Below, one piece after another: positions 26,918 through 35,433 of a stretch of 64,000 nucleotides of DNA (its first letter is position 1; each line of letters starts with the position of its first letter). The position numbers and the translations under genes are program-made. The notes beneath the pieces are model-generated. The model did no database searches. It saw only the letters and a program-made list of their open reading frames with translations, and was not told where the DNA came from. The stretch spans positions 682,001 through 746,000 of the forward strand of contig NZ_CBDAQN010000003.1 of NCBI RefSeq assembly GCF_965199065.1, read 5' to 3'. The stretch is from Acidisoma sp965199065 (GTDB lineage Bacteria; Pseudomonadota; Alphaproteobacteria; Acetobacterales; Acetobacteraceae).

Positions 26918-27650
26918 GTTCGTCGCTCTCCTGATCCGGCGCGCCGGAGGTCAGAGACGCCCTACCGGCAAGATCCGCAGCCTGCTTCACCGCGGGGTCA
27001 TCGTGGCCAAGGCCTTCGATCGAAGCGAACGCGGCCTGCGTGCGGTTGGCCGCACCCATTTTCCGCATGATGCTCCGAATATGCACTTTGACAGCGCTCT
27101 CGCTCATGCCGAGGTCGCGCGCGATCGTCTTGTTTGCCTTGCCCTGCTTGACCTGCGCGAGCACCGTCATCTGACGGTCGGTCAACCGGTCGGACGGCAG
27201 TTGCTCCCGCACGGCCGACCCAGCCGCCTCTTCGCTCAGCAAAAGCTCGAGTGGAGCAAAGGTACCCCCGGCCTGCACGAACAGCAGCGAAGCGACCGCC
27301 ATGGAAATCGTGCTGGTCCGCGTCGACACATAGCCGTTGGCGCCGCTTTTCAGCGCGTCCCGGATGGCGGCGATCTGGTTGGCATCCTCGGCATCCGACA
27401 GGAGGACGATCGGCCGGCCGTCCACGGCCTGCTGCAGCGCCGAAACCTCGTCAACCAATCCAGAGCCGAGATCGTGGACATGATAGACAACGAGATCGAC
27501 CGTGGCACCGACGCTTCCACTGACGCATTCCTCGACGCTCTCGTAACCGGCGAGCGTCAAGGACGGATGGGTCGCGGCGAGCGCCGCGCTCATGCATTCG
27601 CGAATGAGGCGATGGCTATCAATCCAGGCTACGCGAATCTCGTCACTCAT
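26904..27650 (-). CDS. LuxR/NarL-type regulator with degenerate receiver domain (paralogue 1)
   Basis: A 248-residue protein. The N-terminal receiver-like domain keeps one acidic-pocket Asp (Asp11 in VAWIDSHRLIRE). The position of the phospho-acceptor is His57 (VDLVVYHVHD), and the usual Lys of switching is replaced in GANGYVSTRTS. The C-terminal HTH is intact: LTDRQMTVLAQVKQGKANKT, LGMSESAVKVHIRSIMRKMG, ANRTQAA. It therefore probably binds DNA without being controlled by phosphorylation. It is the first gene of a two-gene unit with the GT4 gene and is the most downstream of three paralogues on this strand. The most likely targets are the EPS genes. Confidence 0.88.
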   Translation of the reverse strand: MSDEIRVAWIDSHRLIRECMSAALAATHPSLTLAGYESVEECVSGSVGATVDLVVYHVHDLGSGLVDEVSALQQAVDGRPIVLLSDAEDANQIAAIRDALKSGANGYVSTRTSTISMAVASLLFVQAGGTFAPLELLLSEEAAGSAVREQLPSDRLTDRQMTVLAQVKQGKANKTIARDLGMSESAVKVHIRSIMRKMGAANRTQAAFASIEGLGHDDPAVKQAADLAGRASLTSGAPDQESDERDPG

Positions 27651-28275
27651 CAGGATCGTCCGCCCTTCAGGCGCAGTATAGCTGGATGGCCTAGCGCCAG
27701 AGCCATAAAACTTTGCCGATCGGCAACTGCTTGATCCTTCACGATATTGGACCGCCGATCCTTCACGAGATCGAACCGCCAGGGTGAGTCTGGGTGCTAT
27801 TCGCAGGTCCCAGCCCGGATCTCAGTGAGCCGTTTCCGACTGTGACAACGCCAACCATTCGGCTGCCTTCGCTGATATGTGCCGCTTGCCTATTACGTTT
27901 TGTACAGAACGCCAACGGCTGGACGCATACACACTATAGCTAGATCAATAGTCCTCCGCTCGATCAGATGAGTTACTGCGATCGGCTGTCGACTTGGCTA
28001 ACCGTGCAGCAATGCCTGGCGTTCTCCCCCGGACTGGCTCGTGGGGAGACAATAAACGCAAACAACACGAGGAAGAGGATGGGGCGCGCACACGTCAGAC
28101 GCGCGCCAAGCGCAGAAACATAGCGCAGGCAGCTATTAAATCCGACGTTGCTGCCTCGCGAAAGGCAGGATGTACTTCAAGCTCGTCGGCGTGTTTCAGG
28201 CTACGCGAAGGAAGCGGTCGGACACGCAGCGACCGCCTCTCTCCATATGTAGCGGATCATGGAGTGGCCACGGCC
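27651..28275. other. Intergenic region between LuxR paralogues 1 and 2
   Basis: About 625 bases with no recognisable gene. A 24-base unit beginning GATCCTTCACGA occurs twice head to tail at 27733-27756 and 27757-27780 (21 of 24 positions identical). This is close to the start of paralogue 1 (about 85 bases upstream) and might be an operator or a simple duplication. Confidence 0.5.
27733..27780. repeat. 24-bp tandem duplication upstream of LuxR paralogue 1
   Basis: Two copies differing at three positions, GATCCTTCACGA at the left and ACCGCC at the right of each. The placement upstream of a regulator gene start would fit a protein-binding site. Confidence 0.75.
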
Positions 28276-29088
28276 TTACATGGCTACGGCTTCACCACGC
28301 TCCGAACAGAGCTTCAGCGCGTTGAACGCTGCCTGTGTCCGGTTGGTCGCACCCATCTTTCGCATGATATTGCGGATATGAACCTTCGCCGTGCTCTCGC
28401 TCATGCCAAGCTCGTGCGCGATGATCTTGTTGGCCTTGCCCTGCTGAAGTTGTGCCAGGACCGCCTTCTGCCGCGTGGTCAGCCGATAGGGTGAAGCGGC
28501 GACCGGCTGACCCGCAGGGGGTGCGCTCGCATCCGAAAGGAGCATTTCCAGCGGTGCAAACGTACCGCCCGCCTGCACGAACCGGATCGCCGACAGGGTC
28601 ATGGCAAGACCGGTGCTCCGGGTCGAGATGAACCCGTTCGCGCCGGCCCGCAGTGCCCCGCGGATGGTGTTTAGCTGATGACTGTCTTCCAGGTCCGACA
28701 GCATGATCAGCGGTGCGGCCTCGAGCGCCTGGCGGATCGCCGCAATCTCCTGCAGGCAAATGTCATACGAGGCATGAGAATAGAAAATGATGAGGTCGAA
28801 CCCGTCATTACCCGTACGAACGAACTCGGCCACGGAGATGAACGGAGACACCTTCAACGTCGGCTGCAACTCCAGGATCGCGCGCAAGATGCAATCCCGG
28901 GTGAGCGCGTAGCTATCGATCCAGGCGATGCGAAGAGCGCCGAGATCCGAATCTTCCGAGTAGCCGGTTGTGGAACCGGACTCGGGCCTACGCTCCACGG
29001 CAAAGCCTGCTTCCTCACGCGAATGGCTCCTTGCCAATTTGTCAGCGTGGTAAAAGTCATGGTTAACAACGGGAAACGTCTGATCCAT
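28276..29088 (-). CDS. LuxR/NarL-type regulator with degenerate receiver domain (paralogue 2)
   Basis: A 270-residue paralogue with about 50 extra N-terminal residues. The receiver-like part keeps Asp58 (LRIAWIDSYALTRD). The phospho-acceptor position is Tyr103 (FDLIIFYSHASYD) and the switch Lys is Thr/Ser (GANGFISTRSTG). The DNA-binding part is intact: LTTRQKAVLAQLQQGKANKI, LGMSESTAKVHIRNIMRKMG, TNRTQAAFNALK. The N-terminal extension has no recognised domain. The gene stands alone between two long gaps, so it has its own promoter. Confidence 0.87.
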   Translation of the reverse strand: MDQTFPVVNHDFYHADKLARSHSREEAGFAVERRPESGSTTGYSEDSDLGALRIAWIDSYALTRDCILRAILELQPTLKVSPFISVAEFVRTGNDGFDLIIFYSHASYDICLQEIAAIRQALEAAPLIMLSDLEDSHQLNTIRGALRAGANGFISTRSTGLAMTLSAIRFVQAGGTFAPLEMLLSDASAPPAGQPVAASPYRLTTRQKAVLAQLQQGKANKIIAHELGMSESTAKVHIRNIMRKMGATNRTQAAFNALKLCSERGEAVAM

Positions 29089-29402
29089 CTATCCAGCCTC
29101 CGTAGGAATGCTTGCAGTATAAATAATTCGAACTTCGTCACGGTTACTAATCAAATTTGGAACTTAAACCTTTTTTGCAAAGAACTACCGAGGAAGGCTG
29201 AGGGGATTAAGTGGATGAGCGTAAGTCCGATTTGGCGGGCTCAACTGATCGAAGGATGACGCGCCACCTAAAGCTGCCTCGACGCGCGTGGACGCAGCGC
29301 GATCAGCACAGCTTCCCGGATGCCTGCACATCGCGATCTGCAGTCCCACTTTGTAAGCTTCGATAATAGGCAGAACAGTGCGAGGATTTTCTGTTCCTCG
29401 CG
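29089..29402. other. Intergenic region between LuxR paralogues 2 and 3
   Basis: About 314 bases, noticeably AT-rich around 29100-29180 (for example ATAAATAATTCG). No gene, hairpin or repeat stands out. The AT-rich part probably holds the promoter of paralogue 2. Confidence 0.4.
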
Positions 29403-30167
29403 TCACGCCCCTTGCCCGCGCAACCGGTCACCGGTGTCACCGGCTATACCGAGAAGCCGGTCCGCATTGAGCGCCGCCTGAGTGCGGTTGGCGGCACCCA
29501 TCTTCCGCATGATGTGCCGGACATGCACCTTCACGGTGCTCGCACTCATGCCGAGTTCATGAGCGATGATCTTGTTCGGCTTCCCATGCTTCATCAGCGC
29601 GAGGACAGCGATCTCACGCTGCGTCAGACGCCCAACCTCCGACAGAGGACGCGAGACCGTAGACGGCGCCGGCTCCCGGTCCATGAAGAGAAAGTCTCTC
29701 GGCACGAAAGTGCCCCCGGACCCCACGAGGCTGATTGCGGAGACGACCATCTGCAGGCTCGTGCTGTCGGTCATCACGAAACCGGACGCTCCACGATTAA
29801 GAACCTCGCGGACAATCGCCGGCTCGATCGCGGAAACATCAGAGAGGACGACGATCTGAACCGAGGTGAAGGCCTCCCGCAGAGCGGCGATGTCCTCGAG
29901 CCAATCGGTGTCCGCGTCATTCTCATGCGAGTGGTACACGATCAGGTCGATCGCTCTACCCGTGTGCTTTGCGCAGTCCCGGACCGACTCGAACGGAATG
30001 ATCACGAAAAGCGGCTGCAGCCTGGCAACCGAACTCGTCAGACACTCTCGCGTCAGCTGAGAAACATCGATCCAGCCAATGCAGAGTTCGCCCGACGTGC
30101 GGGCCGCTTCGGCAGGCGCGTTTGTCAGTCTCGGTGGAGGGCTCAGGGTAGCTGTGGTATGGGCCAT
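29403..30167 (-). CDS. LuxR/NarL-type regulator with degenerate receiver domain (paralogue 3)
   Basis: A 254-residue paralogue. Asp34 is kept (IGWIDVSQLTRE), but the phospho-acceptor is His79 (IDLIVYHSHEND) and the switch region reads GASGFVMTDST. The HTH is intact: LTQREIAVLALMKHGKPNKI, LGMSASTVKVHVRHIMRKMG, ANRTQAALNADR. The three proteins share the same Asp-to-His/Tyr change, so they arose by duplication after the receiver lost function. A GTG at 30179 could add four residues. Its upstream gap is nearly 1 kb. Confidence 0.87.
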   Translation of the reverse strand: MAHTTATLSPPPRLTNAPAEAARTSGELCIGWIDVSQLTRECLTSSVARLQPLFVIIPFESVRDCAKHTGRAIDLIVYHSHENDADTDWLEDIAALREAFTSVQIVVLSDVSAIEPAIVREVLNRGASGFVMTDSTSLQMVVSAISLVGSGGTFVPRDFLFMDREPAPSTVSRPLSEVGRLTQREIAVLALMKHGKPNKIIAHELGMSASTVKVHVRHIMRKMGAANRTQAALNADRLLGIAGDTGDRLRGQGA

Positions 30168-31162
30168 TTTAGAACTCACAACACTCGGATCCCTAGACTG
30201 AACGGCAAGCTCGATGCTGCCCCGTACTCAGTTTCACCTAGCTTGTTGGTGTAGATCGGTTCCAATGAACCTCCTTCCTCAACGCTTGGTATGTCATTCG
30301 GAAGCCTCATTTGGGGCTATTTCCGCAAAACACGCTATCTTGATTACCTCGTCCTTAAGATGCCGGTCGGCACCTCAGGAGTTAACCGCACGTTTATCCG
30401 GTCCTATGGGATGCACAAATCAACTGAATGGCTCCTTCAATGTTCGGAACGGTAATGCTGACTACACCCTTGGGCGTAGCAGCCGGCGGCTGATGCAGAT
30501 GACACCGGGTCAATCATCCAGGTTCGGCAGGCTAAAGCAGCGGTTGTCAGCTATACGTAATTTGATGTTTTACAATTGGTTGGATCGAACTGTGATATCT
30601 CCGTGTTAAGGCGCCCCTCTTTAGGGTAGCGGCGTCTCAAATCTGGTATCACGAACTCGCGAGCTTATGCGGCATGGCTTAGACGTATCAACGCCAGAAC
30701 TGACCTAGTTGCGTCTGCGGGCGGGCAGTCAGGCGAGGTCAAACCGGCCGACGCGGCCTTATATCAAGAATCCGTGAGGTCAGTCTGTCTCGTCGGGAAT
30801 TCTGTGCGCGGCGGTTGCGCGTGACCGATCCGATCGTCCGCTAAGCGCGTCGAAGGTCGCAGCTTGCTCGTCATCTGCTACGTCCTTTTGGTCAGTGCTG
30901 GAACAACGTCGCTCGCGCGGCACCAATTCGTGGCGTTGCAGCAGTTGCGACATTACGACGGCGCCAATGTGCGAGACAGGCGCGCCTTGTTCTTGATCCC
31001 TCCCTCGCAGAAGTTGAAGGTCCTTGCAGTGTCGCGCGCGTGGCGGACGCCGTTCCGCATTTCGAAGCGAAGTCCTGGCGCTCGGCTTGCTCCTTTTTTA
31101 GCCTGAGAAACGCATCTGGAAATCCTGACGGGCGTAACAAACAAACAACACTTGGTCGGGCG
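30168..31162. other. About 1 kb without a recognisable gene
   Basis: Composition is mixed and frames longer than 80 codons have no recognisable domains, coding-like residue use or ribosome sites. It looks like a control region plus decayed sequence between the regulator cluster and the LysR gene. No transposase, phage or tRNA fragment was recognised. Confidence 0.4.
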
Positions 31163-32077
31163 ATGCCGAGGCGCTCCCTCAACCTTAACTGGATTAGAAG
31201 CTTTGAGGCTTCAGCTCGACTGTTGAGCTTTACTCAAGCGGCTCAGGAACTGGCGCTTACACAAGCGGCTATCAGTCAACATGTTCGCCTGCTGGAACAG
31301 GAACTGGGTGAGCCGTTGTTTCTCCGGCTTTCCAAAGCGGTGCGGCTTACGGATGCCGGCGAAGCCTATCTTCCCGTCGTTCGTGAAAGCCTCGAGCGGC
31401 TGCGCGCCGGCACCTCGGATCTATTCGGTGCAGGCCGCGAAGGCTCGGTGCGTCTACGCGCCGACCCAGGCTTCATCGACTGTTGGCTGGCTCCGCGATT
31501 GCAGGACTTCCTCGGTGCCTATCCTGACATCTTGCTCCAGGTCTCCGTAGCGATCGGCGGCATCGACAACGACTGGAGCACGGCTGACATGGAGGTTCGG
31601 TACGAGAGCACGCAGATGGGAGGCGTCGACGCAACCGTGCTCGTGGGCGGAACTGTCTTCCCGGTTTGCCATCCGAGCCTGAGCCAGGCTCTGCGGCAGC
31701 CGTGCGACCTGCTGCATCAGCGCCTTCTGCATGTCACCGGGCACCGTCACGGCTGGAGCGAGTGGTTCCATGTGGCGGGCGCGGTCTTGCCCGACGGGGC
31801 CAGGCTGCTGCAGGCCGACTCGGGAGTGACAACTCTTGTCATGGCAGAGCAGGGCATCGGGGTCGCGCTGGGTCACTCTGCGCTGGTCTTGCCGTTGCTT
31901 CAGCAGGGGCGGCTTGTAAGGCCGTTCATGCCGGGCTTGGCGACGCCGGGGATGTTCCACCTCATCACACCCAGCGATCATCCTCTGAAGCGGCAAGCAC
32001 GGTTGTTCCGAAACTGGCTGCTCGCCAAGGGTAGCCACGCCCTTGAAGGCGAGCCCGGCGCCGGGCCGTCCCATTGA
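31163..32077 (+). CDS. LysR-family transcriptional regulator, GcvA-like
   Basis: About 304 residues. The N-terminal winged helix shows LNLNWIRSFEASARLLSFTQ, ELALTQAAISQHVRLLEQEL and FLRLSKAVRLTDAG, which is the GcvA-type pattern. The remaining 200 residues form the effector-binding domain, including the GVTTLVMAEQGIGVALG block. The frame is open to a GTG at 31040, but the family start is the ATG at 31163. It faces the convergent epimerase-like gene with a 50-base gap. LysR regulators usually act on a divergent neighbour, and none is present, so the target is unknown. Confidence 0.88.
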   Translation: MPRRSLNLNWIRSFEASARLLSFTQAAQELALTQAAISQHVRLLEQELGEPLFLRLSKAVRLTDAGEAYLPVVRESLERLRAGTSDLFGAGREGSVRLRADPGFIDCWLAPRLQDFLGAYPDILLQVSVAIGGIDNDWSTADMEVRYESTQMGGVDATVLVGGTVFPVCHPSLSQALRQPCDLLHQRLLHVTGHRHGWSEWFHVAGAVLPDGARLLQADSGVTTLVMAEQGIGVALGHSALVLPLLQQGRLVRPFMPGLATPGMFHLITPSDHPLKRQARLFRNWLLAKGSHALEGEPGAGPSH

Positions 32078-32127
32078 TCGAGTAGTGCATGGCGGCAGGC
32101 GACGGCAAAGCGCCGGCCGCGGCGACC

Positions 32128-33156
32128 TTATCTGGCCGTCTCTGCGCTTAGCCAATCCATGTAGGCGAGAAACGCTTCGCGCGTCGGTCTTGGCTTCCAA
32201 CCTGTATCGGCCAGAATCCGGGAAATATCGTAGGCACCCCACATTCCGCCGGTAAGCGCCGCATCCTGGACGATGTCAGCATGCGCTGCCGGGACGACTT
32301 CGGCTTTGAAGCCTGGCACACGCTCCGCTGCCCAGGATGCGATGTCGCCCACCGTCGTGGTTTCGCCCGCCGCAATATTATAGGTGCCGAAGCGCAGCAG
32401 CGGCGCCTTAAGCAGCCCTGCGATGCCCGAGGCCACATCCTCCGCCTGGATGTAGTCGCCAACTCCATCCATCGTGTTGACCCGCACCACCGGGTCGCCA
32501 CCGAGCGCCTTATGGGCGATCCGGTTCGGGACGTGACGGAAGTTCCGGCTGCCGGTTTCCCGGTCCATCGGTCCGTAAACCGAGGAAAGCCGCACCGACG
32601 CCGCCGAGAACCCGAACATATCGCCGTAGCGCTCAGCGATCAGTTCGGAAGCCAGCTTCGCAATGCCGTAGAGGCGACGGGGCATGACGTAGCCGTCTTC
32701 GGGCAGCGGTTCCCCGGGGCGATCCGGCCCGTGATGCTTGTAGACCGAACCGGAGCTGACATAGACGAAGCGACGGAGGCTCCGCAGGCTGCGAGCCCAC
32801 TCCAGCATGGCCACTGTGCCCATGATGTTCACGTCGATTATGCGAGCCGGGGCCTCGGATTCCGGCTCCCGCTTTGCTTCCGCCACTGTCCCGCGGGAGA
32901 TGGGCGTCACACTCGCACCATGAACGACATAGGTGACGGTATGGGCCTCGAGGGTAGGCCGCCACGTCTCCGGCTGGGTGACATCGGCCACGATCGTGGT
33001 CAGCCGGTCGGCGACCGGCGCGAAATATCGCTGGGCGGCAGCGTCCATGGGCGCCAGATCCAGCGCCACGAGATGCTCGGTTGGATAGGTCTCCAGCCAG
33101 TGGCGGGCAAACACGCTCATGACGAAGCCGGTGGCTCCGGTGACGAGTAAAGTCAT
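32128..33156 (-). CDS. NAD-dependent epimerase/dehydratase family protein
   Basis: A 342-residue extended short-chain dehydrogenase. The NAD motif is TGATGFVM (residues 6-13), where the last Gly of TGxxGxxG is Met. The active site shows YVSSGSVYKHH and the YGIAK Tyr-Lys pair. SVYGPMDRETGSRNF and GVGDYIQAEDVASGI resemble sugar-nucleotide and hydroxysteroid-type members. The substrate is unknown; a sugar nucleotide is possible given the nearby EPS locus. The ATG at 33156 is 13 codons inside a longer frame, but MTLLVTGATG is the typical family start. Confidence 0.8.
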   Translation of the reverse strand: MTLLVTGATGFVMSVFARHWLETYPTEHLVALDLAPMDAAAQRYFAPVADRLTTIVADVTQPETWRPTLEAHTVTYVVHGASVTPISRGTVAEAKREPESEAPARIIDVNIMGTVAMLEWARSLRSLRRFVYVSSGSVYKHHGPDRPGEPLPEDGYVMPRRLYGIAKLASELIAERYGDMFGFSAASVRLSSVYGPMDRETGSRNFRHVPNRIAHKALGGDPVVRVNTMDGVGDYIQAEDVASGIAGLLKAPLLRFGTYNIAAGETTTVGDIASWAAERVPGFKAEVVPAAHADIVQDAALTGGMWGAYDISRILADTGWKPRPTREAFLAYMDWLSAETAR

Positions 33157-33308
33157 GGCGATGCTCCGGCCGCTTATGACGCGGTGACGGCGCACGATGA
33201 GCGCCCGCGCTGATCGCGTCTACCCCGGCCACGTCATGGGGGCAATCGAAGGCAAGAACGAAAGAAGAGGATAATCAGCCGGTTCAAGACAAGCAGCTCC
33301 ATCGGCTA

Positions 33309-33653
33309 CTAGAACCCGTCGAGCTGCTCCCGCGCCACGCGATACACCTGCGCGGCGGCCGCGCCCAAAGTCTGACTTGGATTGGCGATACATTGTCCAC
33401 TGAGGGCGTTGATTGCCTCGGGTGACGTGAGCATCTGCTGCGCGATCGGCGTATGGCCCCCAGCGGCCGTCCTTCGGTCCATCGCCTCCCACTGGTCGAC
33501 AACCGAGCTGATAATGCTGGTAGATTCGATACTGGGATGGTTTGCTACCAGCGCAATCGCCTGTCCGCAGGTCATGCTTTCAAGAGCATATGCATTGTGG
33601 GCCGTTAGCACACCGACAAAGACACTTAAAAACGCGGCGCCTGATCTCTTCAC
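33309..33653 (-). CDS. Small secreted protein of unknown function
   Basis: A 114-residue protein starting at a GTG with GGGAG eight bases upstream. A clear signal peptide (MKRSGAAFLSVFVGVLTAHN, cut near AYA) leaves about 90 mature residues. These contain two Cys (MTCGQAIALV and LSGQCIANP), which could form a disulfide, giving a general resemblance to HdeA/Rap1a-type small periplasmic proteins. No family is recognised. The GTGA start overlaps the stop of the ATP-grasp gene, so translation is coupled and the products probably act together. Confidence 0.7.
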   Translation of the reverse strand: MKRSGAAFLSVFVGVLTAHNAYALESMTCGQAIALVANHPSIESTSIISSVVDQWEAMDRRTAAGGHTPIAQQMLTSPEAINALSGQCIANPSQTLGAAAAQVYRVAREQLDGF

Positions 33654-34960
33654 GGCTCGTCTCCCTCTATTCCGGCCAGCATCCGGGTCACTGCCTTCTG
33701 AACCGCCGCGGCCGCTGATCGCCGATAGTCCCACATCGCATCTGGTGGAGGATCGTTTATGGTCATCGCTGCGTTGGCCTCGAAGACCAGAACAGACCCA
33801 TCAGGCGCCAGAGCGAAATCCACACCGGCGTAGTCGAGGCCCATCCGCTGTCCGAGGCGTTCAAGCGCAGCCATCGCCCGCTTCCCAAGGACATTTGACA
33901 TATCATTGAGAAAGCCACTTTCTTCCTGACGGTAGGCTTCATGCTCCGCCATGTCCGCAGAGAAATAATGCACCTTCCAATCTGAAGAAATTGCTAAATG
34001 CCACGGATAAATTCGGCCGCGCACGAACATGACACGATATTTGCGCACCTTGCCGTCCGCCCCGCGCGCATCCAGCGGCTGGATGAGGAAAAGCTCATCG
34101 CCCGGCATGCTCTCCACCGCGCCCGCGAAGTCATCCTGTGTTTCGACGAGATGGAAATGCCGCCCGGTGTGAAATCCTGCCGAACGAACGAGCAAGGGGA
34201 ACTCCCGGGACTGTACCGGTTGAATGGCGGCGCGCTCCATCCTCCGGATAAGCGGCGCCACCAGACCGTCGATATCCCGGCAGAGACTGCCAAGATTACA
34301 GCGCCCCGTCCGCCTGACCCGGGCCGGGTGGTTGATGACGGGTTTAGCGGTCGTCGAGACCAGATATTCTGCATTCACCAGCGCTGGAGGCGCAGCGTCA
34401 GCATCGCCGATTGCATTGACGACGAAGTCATGGTGCGGCAGGCGAGCGGAGAGATCGGCGTAGTCGGTGTAGATGACCGTCACTGCAGCACGGTGGTCGT
34501 CGAGCCAGGGCCACAGGCGCACGTTTCCGCCGCGAGCGGAGGCAAGATATAGCACCTCTTGCGCCAGCCCTGTACCACGATGCCGCCGAGGAGCCACGGC
34601 ATGGCCAACGAAGCCGGCGCGCCAGAACCGCTCCGCCTCAGCGTGCTCGCCCAACATCGCCAGCGTGCGCGCCATGCCTTGCGCCGCTTCGATGCACGCC
34701 GCATCCGTGGCAAGGGCTGCCTCGAAATGGCTGCGGGCCGTTCCGGCCTCGCCATCCTCCAATGCCATGTTCCCGAGCGTCACGCAGGGAGCCAAATCCT
34801 TCGGGTGATGCTGCGTCGCCCGCGCAAAAAGCGTCCGAGCCGCATCGCGCCGCCCGGCCGCCAATGCAAGTGATCCAAGCCCCAGCAGGGACTCCAGGTG
34901 CTGCGGCTCGGACCGCAAGCGGTCAAGAAAGGCCGCGACCGCCAAGCTATGCTGCTGCAT
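33650..34960 (-). CDS. TPR plus ATP-grasp ligase-like protein
   Basis: A 436-residue fusion. Residues 1-120 form TPR-like helices (LGLGSLALAAGRRDAARTLF, PCVTLGNMALEDGEAGTARS). Residues from about 215 form a RimK-like ATP-grasp fold: FPLLVRSAGFHTGRHFH (nucleotide loop), FLIQPLDARGADGKVRKYRV, then GLDYAGVDFALAPDGSVLVF ending in EANAAM, the Asp and Glu/Asn that bind magnesium. Such enzymes join a carboxylate to an amine or alcohol with ATP. The substrate is unknown. The start overlaps the upstream stop (TGATG) and its own stop overlaps the secreted-protein start, so it is the centre of a three-gene coupled operon. Confidence 0.82.
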   Translation of the reverse strand: MQQHSLAVAAFLDRLRSEPQHLESLLGLGSLALAAGRRDAARTLFARATQHHPKDLAPCVTLGNMALEDGEAGTARSHFEAALATDAACIEAAQGMARTLAMLGEHAEAERFWRAGFVGHAVAPRRHRGTGLAQEVLYLASARGGNVRLWPWLDDHRAAVTVIYTDYADLSARLPHHDFVVNAIGDADAAPPALVNAEYLVSTTAKPVINHPARVRRTGRCNLGSLCRDIDGLVAPLIRRMERAAIQPVQSREFPLLVRSAGFHTGRHFHLVETQDDFAGAVESMPGDELFLIQPLDARGADGKVRKYRVMFVRGRIYPWHLAISSDWKVHYFSADMAEHEAYRQEESGFLNDMSNVLGKRAMAALERLGQRMGLDYAGVDFALAPDGSVLVFEANAAMTINDPPPDAMWDYRRSAAAAVQKAVTRMLAGIEGDEP

Positions 34961-35301
34961 CAGCTGCGTCGGCGCGTCAGCCTGGGCACAGGGAAGCCAT
35001 CTGCCGCAAGCGATCGCAGGATGATATGACGAATCGACGCACCGGTATCCTCCGACCGTTGACGAAGTGCCTCCCGCGTCTCCTCCGGGACCAGAATCTG
35101 CATCGGAAACTGTGCCACGCCCTGCCGCAGGCGGCGGCCGCGGATCACCTCCTGACCCTCCTCATGCAGCGCATCGTCATCAGTGCAGCTAATAAGACTT
35201 TCCTTCCCCACGACCTCCGGGTCTGGTCTGTTCGGAGAGACTACTGCAGCTTTCGCTGGACGCCCTCTCTGGCCGGTTGACGACTTCCGTACTACTCCCA
35301 T
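34960..35301 (-). CDS. Small ribbon-helix-helix-like DNA-binding protein
   Basis: A 113-residue protein. Residues about 66-100 read FPMQILVPEETREALRQRSE followed by TGASIRHIILRSLAADGF, a strand plus two helices as in CopG/ParD-type ribbon-helix-helix proteins. A basic N-terminus includes RGRPAKAA, an AT-hook-like motif. It probably regulates its own operon. The stop overlaps the ATG of the ATP-grasp gene. Confidence 0.65.
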   Translation of the reverse strand: MGVVRKSSTGQRGRPAKAAVVSPNRPDPEVVGKESLISCTDDDALHEEGQEVIRGRRLRQGVAQFPMQILVPEETREALRQRSEDTGASIRHIILRSLAADGFPVPRLTRRRS

Positions 35302-35433
35302 GATCTGCTCCCTGAACGCATGCCAGCTAAAAGAGACAATCTGCAGGACGTTTGGTCACAGGTAAGACTTGCTTAACGCTGCCATCCGTTGCTCTCGAAC
35401 TCTCTCGTGTTCATCAGTATATTCGGGATTTTC

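Noticed and set aside
30214..30609. 131-residue plus-strand frame in the 30-31 kb gap
   Set aside because: No recognisable domain, many rare residues and no coding-like bias; treated as random open frame.
27651..31162. Possible CRISPR array, integron or prophage in the gaps
   Set aside because: No regularly spaced identical repeats with unique spacers, no integrase or phage gene. The only repeat is a single 24-bp duplication.
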